Notes: a model not told the origin generated them from the letters alone. Positions 7,239-17,311 are shown, counted from the first letter of the stretch. The stretch is DNA of 64,000 bases from an uncultured Ferrovum sp. (GCA_903909215.1 CAIVUX010000024.1:1-64000), one strand, 5' to 3'. Program-made: numbers and translations.

Positions 7239-10200
7239 GGATGGCGTGAGCGATCGCGTGCCATAAAGGCGTACATGGCTGGCACCACAAACAACGTAAA
7301 TAAAGTCCCGATCGATAAACCCGTAAAGATCACCAAGCCCATGGCGCGGCGTGCCGACGCTCCCGCTCCTGAAGCCAATACCAGGGGCAATACCCCCAAC
7401 ACCATAGCGGCCGTGGTCATCAGAATAGGGCGCAATCGCACTGCCGACGCCTCAATCACCGCGTCCACTCGGCTCTTTCCACTAAGTTGCAATTGATTGG
7501 CAAACTGCACAATTAAAATGCCATGCTTGCTGATCAACCCCATGAGGGTCACCAATCCCACTTGGGTGTAAATATTGAGTGTGGCGGCGCCTAGGTTAAT
7601 GAAGATCAGTGCACCAAACAAGGCCATGGGTACCGATATCAATATCACCACAGGATCCGTAAAGCTTTCAAACAAGGCCGCCAATACCAAATACACCAAC
7701 AGCACGGCAAACAGTAAGGTCACCACAAACCCCCCCGACTCTTGCATAAATTGCCGTGAGGCGCCGGAGTAGTCGATGCTATAACCCACGGGAGCTGCTT
7801 CTAAGGTGACCTTTTTCAGGAAAGACAGCACCTCTTCTTGCGAAGCAAAGGGCGCAGCCACACCGGCAATCGTAGTGGCATTGAGTTGCTGAAAATGTCC
7901 TACAGTCTCTGGAACCACTTTATGTTCTAAGGTGCCCACCGAGCGTGCAGACACCAAGGTGCCATCAGCGGTCTTCAAGTGATAATCCAGTAATTGTTCA
8001 GGGTTCAATCGGTCTATCTGTTGCACCTGTGGAATTACTTTGTACGAGCGCCCACCTAAGGAAAAGTAATTAATATAACCACCCCCCAAGGCGCCGCTTA
8101 AGGTGTTGCCAATATCTTGTTGTGACAACCCAATGGTACTGGCCATATCACGGTCTACTTTAAAAGACGCTTGTGGTTTGTCAATTTTAAGATCGGCATC
8201 AATAAAGAAGAACATGCCGCTGCTGCGGGCTTTTTGTAAAACCTTCTGTGCAACTTCATTCAAATTCTGAAAGGGTTCGGTGGTGTTAATCACAAATTGG
8301 ACCGGCAATCCTTGCGTGCCCGGCAATGGTGGAAATTGAAAAGCGGCTACGCGAGCACCGGGCAACGCGGCCCATTTTACTTGTAAATCTTTTTGCAATT
8401 CATCAGCGTTGCGATGACGCTGACCGAAAGGCTTAAAAACGACACCACCAATTCCCTGGTTAATAACGGGGGCACCAGTAATTTGAAACATTTGCATGTA
8501 CTCAGGCTCAGTTTTGGCGATTTCGAAGAGTGTGTTGGCATGAGAGAGCATTTCGTCAGGCGTATCATTGGGTGCGCCAGTCATGGAATACAGCACAATA
8601 CCCTGATCTTCTTGGGGGGCCAACTCTCGTGCTGATGTCATAAACAAATACACGGTACCCATCAACAGCAGCAACCCCATCAAGACCAATACCGTGCCAG
8701 TCTTAAGGGCGCTGGTAAGAGTGCGTTGATACCACTGATGCAGACGCTCAAAACCACGGTCAATCATGGCTACAAAACGATTGGGTTTGTCATTGGTACG
8801 AAACAGCTTAGAACACATCATAGGTGATAAGGTTAAAGCAATAATCCCCGACACCGTCACAGCACCGGCCAAGGTGAAGGCAAACTCAGTAAACAAGGCC
8901 CCGGTCAGCCCACCCTGAAATCCGATGGGAATGTACACCGCAATCAATACCGCCGTCATGGCCAAAATAGGCCCGCCCAATTCGCGTGCTGCCATAAGGG
9001 CCGAATCCCAGGCAGACTTACCCTCCTCACGCATATGGCGGTCGACGTTTTCTACCACAATAATGGCGTCATCCACCACCAACCCTATGGCCAACACCAA
9101 GGCCAAGAGGGTTAACAAGTTAATGGAGTATCCCAACATCAGCATGACCAGGAAAGTGCCGATTAAAGACAGGGGCATGGCAATCACCGGAATCACCACC
9201 GCACGGACGCTGCCCAGAAATAAGAATATGACAGCGGTAACGATTAGAAGCGCTTCGAATAATGTTTTGGCCACTTCTGTGATGGAGTCCGTAATGTATT
9301 CTGTTGAGTCATACACAATTTCACCGGTTAGTCCGGTAGGAAGTTTGGCCTGCAAATCGGGAAAGGCTTTGCGTACCCGCTTAGCCACTTCTAGCATATT
9401 GGCACCTGGGGCCACTTTAATACCAATGAACACAGATTTTTGACCATCAAAGGCTACGTTAAAGTCGTAGCTCTCCGCTCCCAACGTCACGTTGGCCACA
9501 TCTTCTAAGCGCACCACGGTGGTGTCTTTTTGCTTCACAATTAGTTTTTTAAACTCATCCACGCTATGCAGATCGGTGCTGGCGGTTAAATCAACGCTCA
9601 CCACTTGACCCTTACTGGCCCCCACAGCAGCTAAGAAATTATTACTCGCCAGTGCATTGGACACATCAGTGGCCGTAACCCCATGAGCCGCCATGCGTGT
9701 TTCATCCAACCATGCGCGTAAGGCAAAATTGCGCGCGCCTAATATTTCGGCAGTCTGTACGCCATCTAACGAATCTAATTTAGGCTTAACTTCGCGCAGC
9801 AAGAAATCAGTGACCGCGTTGGTGGGCAATACTTTACTGTAGAAGCCCATGTACATGGAGTCAATGGTTTGACCAATCTGCACGGTTAAGACCGGTTGCT
9901 GGGCTTGTGGTGGCAATTGATTGCGTACCGAGTTTACCTGGGTGGTTATTTCAGTCAGCGCTTTATTGGCGTCGTAATTAAGGCGCAATGTGGCCGTGAT
10001 GATGGAAGTGCCCAGCAGACTGTTAGACGATAGGTAATCAATACCCTGCGCCTGAGCGATGGCCGCTTCCATGGGTTGCGTAATAAATCCCGCTACAGTT
10101 TGTGCATCCGCACCAAAATAATTGGTGGTGATGGTGACCACCGCATTTTGTGTACGCGGATACTGATTCATGGGCAAACTAAATACCGCACGCAACCCAA

Positions 10201-10270
10201 GCACTAAAATAAGCAGGCTCACTACCACCGACAATACAGGGCGTCGAATAAAAAGATCAGTAAAATTCAT
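7235..10270 (-). CDS. RND-family multidrug efflux permease (HAE1/AcrB type)
   Basis: Inner-membrane proton-drug antiporter of 1011 residues that takes substrates from the periplasm and membrane and passes them to the outer membrane channel. The N-terminus MNFTDLFIRRPVLSVVVSL, the MNQYPRTQNAVVTITTNYFG porter motif, GLVVDDAIIVVENVDRHM with the paired aspartates of TM4 (about 400), and two groups of six membrane segments flanking large periplasmic loops are all seen. Substrate range cannot be read. It lies 12 bases after the membrane fusion gene and after the outer membrane factor, so one operon supplies the entire tripartite pump. No repressor gene is adjacent. Confidence 0.94.
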   Translation of the reverse strand: MNFTDLFIRRPVLSVVVSLLILVLGLRAVFSLPMNQYPRTQNAVVTITTNYFGADAQTVAGFITQPMEAAIAQAQGIDYLSSNSLLGTSIITATLRLNYDANKALTEITTQVNSVRNQLPPQAQQPVLTVQIGQTIDSMYMGFYSKVLPTNAVTDFLLREVKPKLDSLDGVQTAEILGARNFALRAWLDETRMAAHGVTATDVSNALASNNFLAAVGASKGQVVSVDLTASTDLHSVDEFKKLIVKQKDTTVVRLEDVANVTLGAESYDFNVAFDGQKSVFIGIKVAPGANMLEVAKRVRKAFPDLQAKLPTGLTGEIVYDSTEYITDSITEVAKTLFEALLIVTAVIFLFLGSVRAVVIPVIAMPLSLIGTFLVMLMLGYSINLLTLLALVLAIGLVVDDAIIVVENVDRHMREEGKSAWDSALMAARELGGPILAMTAVLIAVYIPIGFQGGLTGALFTEFAFTLAGAVTVSGIIALTLSPMMCSKLFRTNDKPNRFVAMIDRGFERLHQWYQRTLTSALKTGTVLVLMGLLLLMGTVYLFMTSARELAPQEDQGIVLYSMTGAPNDTPDEMLSHANTLFEIAKTEPEYMQMFQITGAPVINQGIGGVVFKPFGQRHRNADELQKDLQVKWAALPGARVAAFQFPPLPGTQGLPVQFVINTTEPFQNLNEVAQKVLQKARSSGMFFFIDADLKIDKPQASFKVDRDMASTIGLSQQDIGNTLSGALGGGYINYFSLGGRSYKVIPQVQQIDRLNPEQLLDYHLKTADGTLVSARSVGTLEHKVVPETVGHFQQLNATTIAGVAAPFASQEEVLSFLKKVTLEAAPVGYSIDYSGASRQFMQESGGFVVTLLFAVLLVYLVLAALFESFTDPVVILISVPMALFGALIFINLGAATLNIYTQVGLVTLMGLISKHGILIVQFANQLQLSGKSRVDAVIEASAVRLRPILMTTAAMVLGVLPLVLASGAGASARRAMGLVIFTGLSIGTLFTLFVVPAMYAFMARDRSRHP

Positions 10271-10282
10271 GAGAGAGTCCGT

Positions 10283-11467
10283 TTACTTTTCTTGTGGAGT
10301 GGGCGCTGCATCGCTGCTGGGCATGGTTTGGTTATTCACTACAATGGGCGTACCCGTTTTAAGCTTCATTTGCCCGCTGGTGACCACAGTAGAACCCGCT
10401 TCAAGACCGGAAATAACGGCTACTTGATCGCCACGGGTGGCACCGGTGGTAATAAACACCTGCTGCACAACCATGGGGGCTGTTGCTGGTTTGTCGGTGG
10501 CGGTACCAGGTTTTGTGGCGCCAGATGCTCCATCTTTTACCACGAACACCGTGGCACCGTAGGGGTTAAAGGTAATCGCCGACTGCGGCAATGTAATAAG
10601 CGTTTGTTTCTCGCCATACACCAAGCGGATTCTACCGAACATGCCGGGCAATAATTCTTGTTTGGGGTTTTCAAGGCGTGCTTCCACAGCAATGTTGCGC
10701 GTGTTGGCATCCACCAATGGATTGACGGCGCTAATAACTCCTGTAAACACTTTATTCGGCCAAGCGTCGGTGTTCAAGGACAGCTTACGCCCTACTTTAA
10801 GATGGTTTAACTCTTGCTGGGGCACATGAAAGTCCACCAAGATGGGGGTTATTTTTTGCAATGTCACGATCTTATCCCCAGGGTTTAAGTATTGACCGGG
10901 GTTAATGGTGGTAATACCCACACGCCCTTCAAAGGGGGCGGATAAGGTTTTCTTGGCCAATGAAGCGGCTTGCTGGGCCACTTGCGCTTCTTTGGCTTGC
11001 ATGTCGGTTTCGTCTTGATCAAGCTGCGCGCGGCTGATGGCCTGTGCGGCATACTGAGCGCGATCGCGTTCTAAGGTGATGTGGGCCAACTGTGCAGCCA
11101 CTTGTAAAGTTTTAAGCTGGGCCCGCTCTGCATCATCATTCATGACCACCAGAACTTGCCCCGCTTTCACTGCTTGTCCCGAATGAAAGTGCAATTCGCG
11201 CACCATGCCCACCACTTCCGAACTGATGTCTACGCCGCGTACCGCACGCAATGTAGCCACGGCTTGCAGCTCAGCGTTCCAATCTTGAACTGCGGCTACT
11301 GTGGTGGTGACCGTTTGCGGTGGTTGCACAGCGCTGGCCATATATTTTTTAATGGCCATGCCCTTGAAGATATTAAAACCCACCAGGGCGCCTAGCAGCA
11401 ACGCCACCAACGCCACCATCAGAATGAGCCGTTTTTTAAAAGAAGGGTTTTTGGTTGGTTCGGTCAT
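10283..11467 (-). CDS. RND efflux periplasmic adaptor (membrane fusion protein)
   Basis: A 394-residue HlyD/AcrA-type adaptor that bridges the inner-membrane permease and outer membrane channel. An N-terminal membrane anchor (about residues 12-32) is followed by a split biotinyl-lipoyl domain (VVGMVRELHFHSGQAVKAGQVL), an alpha-helical hairpin rich in Ala/Gln (about 105-150), the second lipoyl half (SAPFEGRVGITTINPGQYL) and a beta-barrel domain. The C-terminus is Thr/Pro-rich. The ATG overlaps the outer membrane factor stop by four bases, so translation is coupled. Confidence 0.93.
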   Translation of the reverse strand: MTEPTKNPSFKKRLILMVALVALLLGALVGFNIFKGMAIKKYMASAVQPPQTVTTTVAAVQDWNAELQAVATLRAVRGVDISSEVVGMVRELHFHSGQAVKAGQVLVVMNDDAERAQLKTLQVAAQLAHITLERDRAQYAAQAISRAQLDQDETDMQAKEAQVAQQAASLAKKTLSAPFEGRVGITTINPGQYLNPGDKIVTLQKITPILVDFHVPQQELNHLKVGRKLSLNTDAWPNKVFTGVISAVNPLVDANTRNIAVEARLENPKQELLPGMFGRIRLVYGEKQTLITLPQSAITFNPYGATVFVVKDGASGATKPGTATDKPATAPMVVQQVFITTGATRGDQVAVISGLEAGSTVVTSGQMKLKTGTPIVVNNQTMPSSDAAPTPQEK

Positions 11468-12975
11468 GGTGTTTTTCCAGCTGAAGATTGAGGGGGTACG
11501 CTGACATCATTCCACCAGCCGCCGCCTAAGGCTAAAAATAATGCAGCGCTGTCGGCCAAGCGATTGGCTTGTGCTTGAACAAGATTTAAACGCACCTGGC
11601 TGTCGCGGTCTTGTGCGCTCAGCAAGGTGGGATAACTGATGGCGCCTGCGGCATATTGTGCTTGCGCCAGGCTCATACTGTGGTGTGCCGCATCTGAGGC
11701 CTGGGTTTGTGCGCTAAACGCCACATCATCGGTTTCTAACGCGCGCAACACATCGGCCACGTTTTGAAAGGCGTTTAATACAGTTTGGCGATATTGTGCT
11801 GATGATTGATCAAGGGCTGCTTGGGCTGCACGTTGTCCCGCTTCCAATGCACCACCATGAAACAAAGGTTGCGTAATGCCCGCACCCAGACTCCATATCG
11901 GTGAAAGGCTGCTAAACATATCTGCAGGCCGTGTGGCCACAGACCCGAAATTCGACGACAGCGTGATATTGGGGTAGGCGCCTGAAATGCTCACCCCCAT
12001 CTCCGCGGTGGCTTGATGCAATTGTGCCTCTGCCACTTGAATGTCGGGACGCTGGCGCACCAGAGCAGAAGGGACTGACAGCGGCAGCTGTTTTGGAAGC
12101 GTCAGCCCCTCCAGCTCAAAAGTACTCAATCCTGTGTCCCCTGGAAAGCGGCCCACATAAGCCGCCAATTGGTGGCGCGCTTGTGCAAGTTGACGTTGTA
12201 GGGCAGGTAATGTGGCGCGCGTTTGCGCTAATGCAGTACGCTGCACCTCAACTTCTGTTTGCGATACGGCGCCCAGGGTTTCACGTTTCAGCAAAATCTC
12301 AAGGTTGCGGCCTTCCAGCTGAATCATGTCTTCCGTGGCACGGATTTGTGCGCGCAAGGCGGCTTCACGAATGGCGGTAGTGGCAATATTGGCGGCCAAA
12401 GTGATACGGGCTGCCTGCAACAAATACCCGCTGGCCTGCGCTTGGGCTTCCAGGCTTTCTACGCGGCGGCGATTGCCACCAAACAAATCTAGGGTATACG
12501 ACACGCCAACAGTTGCGTTGGCCAGATTAAAGGTATGCGAACCACCCGGAACACCAAAGGTGGCGGTTGATAGGCGCTGCCGTTCTTCATTGGCACTGGC
12601 GTCCACAGCGGGCACCATAAGAGTGTCTCGTCCCACATTGGCAGACTCCCGTGCGTTGGCGAATGCCGCTTGAGCGGCCGCCACCGTGGGGCTATTTTTT
12701 AAACCGGTTGTAATCAGTTCGTTAAGTGCGGGCGAATGGAACAAGGTCCACCAATCCCCAGGGATATCTTGCTCAAGCTTAAAGGTTTGGGCGGTTGCTG
12801 TGCTGGATGTCACGGCCAGTTGCACGCCTTCCGTATACGTGGCCACAGTTGGTGCAGCAGGCTTCATGAAGTCCGGGCCCACCATGCCACAGCTTGCCAG
12901 CAGCCATGGCAAGACAGCCACCAACAACGGGGTCAGACCCCGATTTGGGGTCTGACCCCGTTTGTTCATTTCCAT
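11464..12975 (-). CDS. Outer membrane efflux lipoprotein (NodT/OprM family)
   Basis: Trimeric outer membrane exit duct of the RND pump, 503 residues. The lipobox LLASCG predicts lipidation at the Cys near residue 29; MVGPDFMKPAAP is the typical mature start, and two repeated helical/strand halves (FANARESANVGRDT, LRAQIRATEDMIQL, TYPTLLSAQDR-like C-terminus) fit the TolC fold. The first 16 residues, MEMNKRGQTPNRGLTP, lie before the hydrophobic signal core and are encoded by the dispersed palindrome pair. The start is either ATG 12975 or ATG 12969; the latter gives an ATGA overlap with moaE. It is followed by the adaptor and permease genes. Confidence 0.93.
   Translation of the reverse strand: MEMNKRGQTPNRGLTPLLVAVLPWLLASCGMVGPDFMKPAAPTVATYTEGVQLAVTSSTATAQTFKLEQDIPGDWWTLFHSPALNELITTGLKNSPTVAAAQAAFANARESANVGRDTLMVPAVDASANEERQRLSTATFGVPGGSHTFNLANATVGVSYTLDLFGGNRRRVESLEAQAQASGYLLQAARITLAANIATTAIREAALRAQIRATEDMIQLEGRNLEILLKRETLGAVSQTEVEVQRTALAQTRATLPALQRQLAQARHQLAAYVGRFPGDTGLSTFELEGLTLPKQLPLSVPSALVRQRPDIQVAEAQLHQATAEMGVSISGAYPNITLSSNFGSVATRPADMFSSLSPIWSLGAGITQPLFHGGALEAGQRAAQAALDQSSAQYRQTVLNAFQNVADVLRALETDDVAFSAQTQASDAAHHSMSLAQAQYAAGAISYPTLLSAQDRDSQVRLNLVQAQANRLADSAALFLALGGGWWNDVSVPPQSSAGKTP
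12929..12959. repeat. Inverted pair of GGGGTCAGACCCC units at the start of the outer membrane factor gene
   Basis: GGGGTCAGACCCC at 12929-12941 and GGGGTCTGACCCC at 12947-12959 with spacer GATTT; both units are exact. The element encodes RGQTPNRGLTP in the n-region of the signal peptide, just after the moaE stop. Confidence 0.9.
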
Positions 12976-13415
12976 CGTTCTAGAGCCTTATCATCAGACA
13001 ACCGAGGTTCAACCCAATGTTCACCGGAGGTCATGGTTTCTTTCTTCCAAAAAGGGGCGCGAGTTTTCAACGCATCCATCAGATACTCACACGCAGAAAA
13101 AGTTTCACCACGATGGCTTCCTGTGACCACCACCAGCACGATGGGGTTTTGGGGCTGCAAGCAACCCACACGGTGAATGATCAGCACGTCCAATACACCC
13201 CAGCGGGCACGGGCTTCTGATTCTAAGGTAGCCAAAGCCTTCTCAGTCATGCCCGGATAATGCTCGAGAGTTAGGCTCAGCAAAGGTTCCGAACCACCCA
13301 AATCACGCACCAATCCCATAAAAGTGGCGACAGCGCCCACCCGTGTATCAGCAGCGGTCAGTTGACTAATTTCGTGACCAACGTCAAAAAGTTCTGTCTG
13401 AATTCGAATAGCCAT
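12966..13415 (-). CDS. moaE: Molybdopterin synthase catalytic (large) subunit
   Basis: MoaE, with the thiocarboxylated MoaD tail, inserts the dithiolene sulfurs into precursor Z to form molybdopterin. The 149-residue protein shows VGAVATFMGLVRDLG, LEHYPGMTEKAL, IIHRVGCLQPQNPIVLVVV, the GSHRGETFSACEYLMDALK helix and the catalytic lysines in APFWKKE. Length is standard. It starts five bases after the MobB-MoaD fusion gene that carries its small subunit, which is strong context for the assignment. Its 3' end overlaps the start of the efflux operon. Confidence 0.97.
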   Translation of the reverse strand: MAIRIQTELFDVGHEISQLTAADTRVGAVATFMGLVRDLGGSEPLLSLTLEHYPGMTEKALATLESEARARWGVLDVLIIHRVGCLQPQNPIVLVVVTGSHRGETFSACEYLMDALKTRAPFWKKETMTSGEHWVEPRLSDDKALERWK

Positions 13416-13420
13416 ATCGA

Positions 13421-14224
13421 TTAACCGCCTGTAACCGGCGGGAAAAAAGCCACTTCATCACCTGCCCGCACAGTGCTGGAGAGACTGGCAATTTCATGAT
13501 TAAGTGCTAACTTAATAGGTGCTTTGGCACTCAGGGCCGCGTCCCAAGGAGCGCCGCGCTGGCGCAATGTAGCCAGTACATCTGTTAGGGTGGTTTCATT
13601 CTTCAAGACCATGGTTTCGCAATCACGTTGAACAGATTCACGCAGGCTAGCAAAATAACGTACGGTGATCGTGTTGTTATGGTCGCAGCGTGCGGTCGGT
13701 TGCAACTTAAAGTAATCCATAATAAAAGCCGTTACCGCCGCCGCATTATTAATATCAAGCACCGGTAATTCGTCAACGCCTGCGATGCTATGGCGTTTTA
13801 AATCTCTATCGCTTATATCGCAAATATGCGCAATCAATCCCGAAACCGTTTCATCTAAGCGTGGCGTTTCTGCATCGCTTCGCCATACTTCAACTTTTGG
13901 GATGGCGGCAAACTTAAAACCTTCCACCAACACCAAATCACAGGGGGCGATCTTGCTTAACAAAAAATCTAAGTCAGGCTCTTGTTCGCCGCGATGTTCA
14001 TGCATTAACGCCCAACGCTGGCTGGATGCCACCAATACTTCATGGGCACCGGCTTTACGATGACGCCAGGAGTCTTTACCAGGCACGTCAATATCAAATT
14101 GATGATGCGCATGCTTAATTAATGAAATACGCAAGCCCTGCTCCACCAACAGCCCGATGACAAGCTCTAAGAGCGTTGTTTTACCAGAACCCGAGTAACC
14201 GGCAAAACCCAGAACCGGGGTCAT
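13421..14224 (-). CDS. MobB-MoaD fusion: Moco guanylate protein plus molybdopterin synthase small subunit
   Basis: Residues 1-170 are a MobB-type GTPase: P-loop GYSGSGKTTLLE (about 9), SLIKHAHHQFDIDVPGKDS, and LVLVEGFKFAAIPKVEVWR. MobB binds GTP and assists formation of the guanine dinucleotide form of Moco. After a linker (about 170-187) residues 188-267 are a MoaD/ThiS-like ubiquitin fold starting ITVRYFASLRE and ending DEVAFFPPVTGG with the terminal Gly-Gly that MoeB adenylates and that carries the sulfur. There is no stop or frameshift between the domains. The Gly-Gly is at the extreme C-terminus, so sulfur transfer should still be possible. ATG at 14224 overlaps the rmuC stop by one base (an upstream GTG at 14227 is possible); moaE follows five bases later. 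Confidence 0.94.
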   Translation of the reverse strand: MTPVLGFAGYSGSGKTTLLELVIGLLVEQGLRISLIKHAHHQFDIDVPGKDSWRHRKAGAHEVLVASSQRWALMHEHRGEQEPDLDFLLSKIAPCDLVLVEGFKFAAIPKVEVWRSDAETPRLDETVSGLIAHICDISDRDLKRHSIAGVDELPVLDINNAAAVTAFIMDYFKLQPTARCDHNNTITVRYFASLRESVQRDCETMVLKNETTLTDVLATLRQRGAPWDAALSAKAPIKLALNHEIASLSSTVRAGDEVAFFPPVTGG

Positions 14225-15387
14225 CACGCGTCATCCTCCGGGATATCTGCGTCGTCATTTAGTGAGGGTGGGGTTTCCGATAACAATGGATTAGATGCCA
14301 CGGCATCCAATTCCACACGATGAATCTGACCAAAACGTTTGGTGATTTTTTGTGTGGACACATGCACTTCATCCACGTCCACAGAGGCTTGTTTAATGTG
14401 GCGTGCCAGATTGCCCATGCGCGTTTCAAAGCGAGAAAAATCCAATGCCAATTTAGCCAGCTCTTGCTGAATAATATGCACTTGCTTGCGCGTTTCCACA
14501 TTCTTCAAAACGGCATGTGCGGTATTGAGGATGGCCATCAACGTGGTCGGCGAGACAATCCAGACGCGCCGCTTCATGGCGTATTCCACCAGCTCGGGGT
14601 GATTGCCGTGAATCTCAGCAAAAATAGCTTCGGCGGGAATAAACATCACCGCGCCATCTGCCGTTTCGCCTGGGATAATGTATTTATTGGCTATGGCGTC
14701 CACATGCAGACGCACATCGGTGCGAAACTGCCGTTCAGCGCTATCCCGCGTGGCCGGCTGCGCTTCACTGTCTATTAAGCGTTTGTAGTTTTCTAAAGGA
14801 AATTTGGCATCCACCCCAATAGAGCCTGTGGGTTCAGGCAAATTTAACAGGCAATCTACGCGCACCCCAGTGGAAAGAACGCACTGAAATTCATAGGCGT
14901 TGGGCGGTAAGATGTTGCGCACAATATCTTCTAATTGCACTTCACCAATAGCCCCACGTGCGCGCTTATCGCCCAACAGCGATTGCAAGCTCACTACATT
15001 AGAGGCCAAGCCGTCAATTTTTTTCTGCGCTTCATCGATGGTAGAGAGGCGTTGCATGACAGAGACAAACGTCTCATTGGTTTTTTTGAAGCCTTCCTCA
15101 AGCCGTTCTGTGACCTTACCGGTAATTTGATTAAGTTGCGTATCTACACGCTGAACCAAGGAATCAACCGAGCGGGACAATTGATCGCTGGCCAGTTTTA
15201 GGCTTTCGCCGATTTGAGTTTGATTGCCCCGATTTTGCTCAGTCAAACGATCTAGCATATCAAGCCGCAGCTTTTCTACGGTATCCCGATTGTTTCTCAT
15301 TTCGCGTATCACCGATTCGCGCAGAGCATATAACCCCCAGCCCAACACCAGAATGATCAGTACGATGAGAAGAAGGTCCGGCAGCAT
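14224..15387 (-). CDS. rmuC: RmuC-family DNA recombination protein
   Basis: A 387-residue RmuC homologue, implicated in limiting DNA inversions and rearrangements at repeats; the biochemical activity is presumed nuclease-like. An N-terminal membrane segment (about 2-24), a long coiled coil (about 30-125) and then the RmuC domain with RARGAIGEVQLEDIVRNILP, VDCLLNLPEP, IGVDAKFPLENYKRLID and FIPAEAIFAEI are seen. It sits 11 bases after typA and overlaps the MobB-MoaD gene, so it is probably part of the long minus-strand transcript from typA. Confidence 0.94.
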   Translation of the reverse strand: MLPDLLLIVLIILVLGWGLYALRESVIREMRNNRDTVEKLRLDMLDRLTEQNRGNQTQIGESLKLASDQLSRSVDSLVQRVDTQLNQITGKVTERLEEGFKKTNETFVSVMQRLSTIDEAQKKIDGLASNVVSLQSLLGDKRARGAIGEVQLEDIVRNILPPNAYEFQCVLSTGVRVDCLLNLPEPTGSIGVDAKFPLENYKRLIDSEAQPATRDSAERQFRTDVRLHVDAIANKYIIPGETADGAVMFIPAEAIFAEIHGNHPELVEYAMKRRVWIVSPTTLMAILNTAHAVLKNVETRKQVHIIQQELAKLALDFSRFETRMGNLARHIKQASVDVDEVHVSTQKITKRFGQIHRVELDAVASNPLLSETPPSLNDDADIPEDDA

Positions 15388-15398
15388 AGGGTTTTACC

Positions 15399-17222
15399 TT
15401 AGGCTTCTGCGGTGTCTCGCGAGGCTCGCTTGCGTTCATGTTCAAGCAAGTAACGTTTGCGTATGCGGATCGTTTTGGGAGTGATTTCTACCAATTCATC
15501 ATCATCAATAAACTCAATGGCCGATTCCAAGGTCATGGGGACCGGGGGACTTAAGGCCACAGCCTCATCCTTACCAGATGCACGCACGTTGGTTAATTGC
15601 TTGCCTTTAATTGGATTTACTACCAAATCGTTGTCGCGACTGTGGATACCAATTACCATCCCTTCATAAACACGATCTCCGGGCACCACAAACATACGAC
15701 CACGATCTTGCAGTTTCCATAGGGCATAGGCCACTGCTTCGCCGGGTTCTGATGAAATCAACACGCCATTGCGACGGGAAGGGATTTCAGGTTTCATAGG
15801 AGCGTAATCATCAAACACATGGCTCATTAAACCGGTACCACGTGTCAGAGTTAAGAATTCTGATTGAAAACCAATCAAACCACGGGCTGGAATGCGGTAA
15901 TCCAGCCGCACACGGCCACGGCTGTCTGATTGCATATCTTGCAAATCGCCACGGCGTTCGCCCAAGGCTTGCATGACAGGTCCTTGATTGGCTTCTTCCA
16001 CATCCACGGTCAACATTTCAAAAGGTTCGCATTTCACGCCATTGATTTCACGCAGCAATACACGTGGGCGGGACACAGACATTTCATAGCCTTCACGGCG
16101 CATATTTTCTAACAAAATAGTAAGGTGCAATTCGCCGCGGCCGGACACCAAGAAAATATCGGTATCTTCCGTTTGCTCTACCCGCAAGGCCACGTTACTC
16201 ATCAGCTCGCGATCTAAGCGTTCACGCACCTGACGGCTGGTGACGTATTTTCCTTCTTGGCCGGCAAAGGGTGAAGTGTTGACCTGAAAATTCATGGTTA
16301 AGGTGGGCTCATCCACGGACAACATGGGCAAACCTTCGGGTTTTTCCACATCTGCCAACGTTACGCCAATACCAATATCATCAATTCCATTAATCAGTAC
16401 GATGTCACCCGCTTCAGCGCTTTCAAATTGCACGCGTTCCAAGCCCTGAAACCCCAACACTTGGTTAACACGCGCTTTTTTAATCGGGCTATCGGGTCCG
16501 CGCATAACAGCCACTTCTTGGCCCGGGCGAATGCGGCCGCGGCGTACACGGCCAATACCGATACGGCCCACAAAGCTGGAGTAATCGAGGGAAATGATTT
16601 GCAGCTGCAAAGGGCCATCAGGATCGCCTGCACGAGCCGGCACATGTTCCACGATGGCATCAAACAGAGGGCGCAGATCAGCGCCGGGCTTTGAGGCATC
16701 TAAACTGGCATAGCCTTGCAAGGCTGAGGCATACACCACGGGAAAATCCAACTGCTCTTCCGTGGCGCCTAATTTATCAAATAGGTCAAAGGTGTGGTTG
16801 ACCACCCAATCCGGGCGCGCACCGGGGCGATCAATTTTATTCACCACTACGATGGGCTTCAAGCCCAAAGCCAAGGCCTTGCGGGTCACAAATCGGGTTT
16901 GCGGCATGGGGCCTTCTACGGCATCCACCAACAGCAAGACGCCATCCACCATGGACAGCACACGTTCCACTTCACCGCCAAAATCTGCGTGACCGGGGGT
17001 ATCCACAATATTAATGTGGGTACCCATGTAGTTGACTGCGCAGTTTTTGGCCAGAATGGTGATGCCGCGCTCTTTTTCAAGATCGTTGCTGTCCATAACC
17101 CGCTCGGACACATGCTGATGGGCTGCAAAAGTACCCGATTGCTGCAAAAGTTTGTCCACCAGCGTGGTTTTGCCGTGATCCACGTGGGCTATAATTGCGA
17201 TATTGCGAAGCTGACGAGCCAT
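15399..17222 (-). CDS. typA: Ribosome-associated translational GTPase TypA/BipA
   Basis: EF-G-like GTPase of about 607 residues that binds ribosomes, helps large-subunit assembly at low temperature and supports stress adaptation. The start [20 protein letters not shown] holds the G1 P-loop; [11 protein letters not shown] (G2), [15 protein letters not shown] (G3), [12 protein letters not shown] (G4) and the C-terminal BipA-specific domain with [19 protein letters not shown] follow. I start at 17222 because family proteins begin at this Met; an ATG six codons upstream (17240) has no better ribosome site. First gene of the minus-strand run into rmuC. Confidence 0.97.
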   Translation of the reverse strand: MARQLRNIAIIAHVDHGKTTLVDKLLQQSGTFAAHQHVSERVMDSNDLEKERGITILAKNCAVNYMGTHINIVDTPGHADFGGEVERVLSMVDGVLLLVDAVEGPMPQTRFVTRKALALGLKPIVVVNKIDRPGARPDWVVNHTFDLFDKLGATEEQLDFPVVYASALQGYASLDASKPGADLRPLFDAIVEHVPARAGDPDGPLQLQIISLDYSSFVGRIGIGRVRRGRIRPGQEVAVMRGPDSPIKKARVNQVLGFQGLERVQFESAEAGDIVLINGIDDIGIGVTLADVEKPEGLPMLSVDEPTLTMNFQVNTSPFAGQEGKYVTSRQVRERLDRELMSNVALRVEQTEDTDIFLVSGRGELHLTILLENMRREGYEMSVSRPRVLLREINGVKCEPFEMLTVDVEEANQGPVMQALGERRGDLQDMQSDSRGRVRLDYRIPARGLIGFQSEFLTLTRGTGLMSHVFDDYAPMKPEIPSRRNGVLISSEPGEAVAYALWKLQDRGRMFVVPGDRVYEGMVIGIHSRDNDLVVNPIKGKQLTNVRASGKDEAVALSPPVPMTLESAIEFIDDDELVEITPKTIRIRKRYLLEHERKRASRDTAEA

Positions 17223-17311
17223 CTTAATTAAACCATTCATTTTTCAAGCTTTCCATTCTATCATGGGAGCGGGGTTGCTTAGTCCCTGAAAATTGACGAT
17301 AGTCACCCTAA

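Noticed and set aside
8925-9443. A 172-codon open frame opposite the RND permease gene
   Set aside because: It is antisense to a conserved transporter and has the low-complexity Thr/Ala/Met composition of a shadow frame.
13421-14224. MobB-MoaD as a sequencing-caused merge of two genes
   Set aside because: A natural linker joins the domains in one frame and there is no leftover ribosome site or start at the MoaD domain boundary, so a real fusion is the simpler reading.
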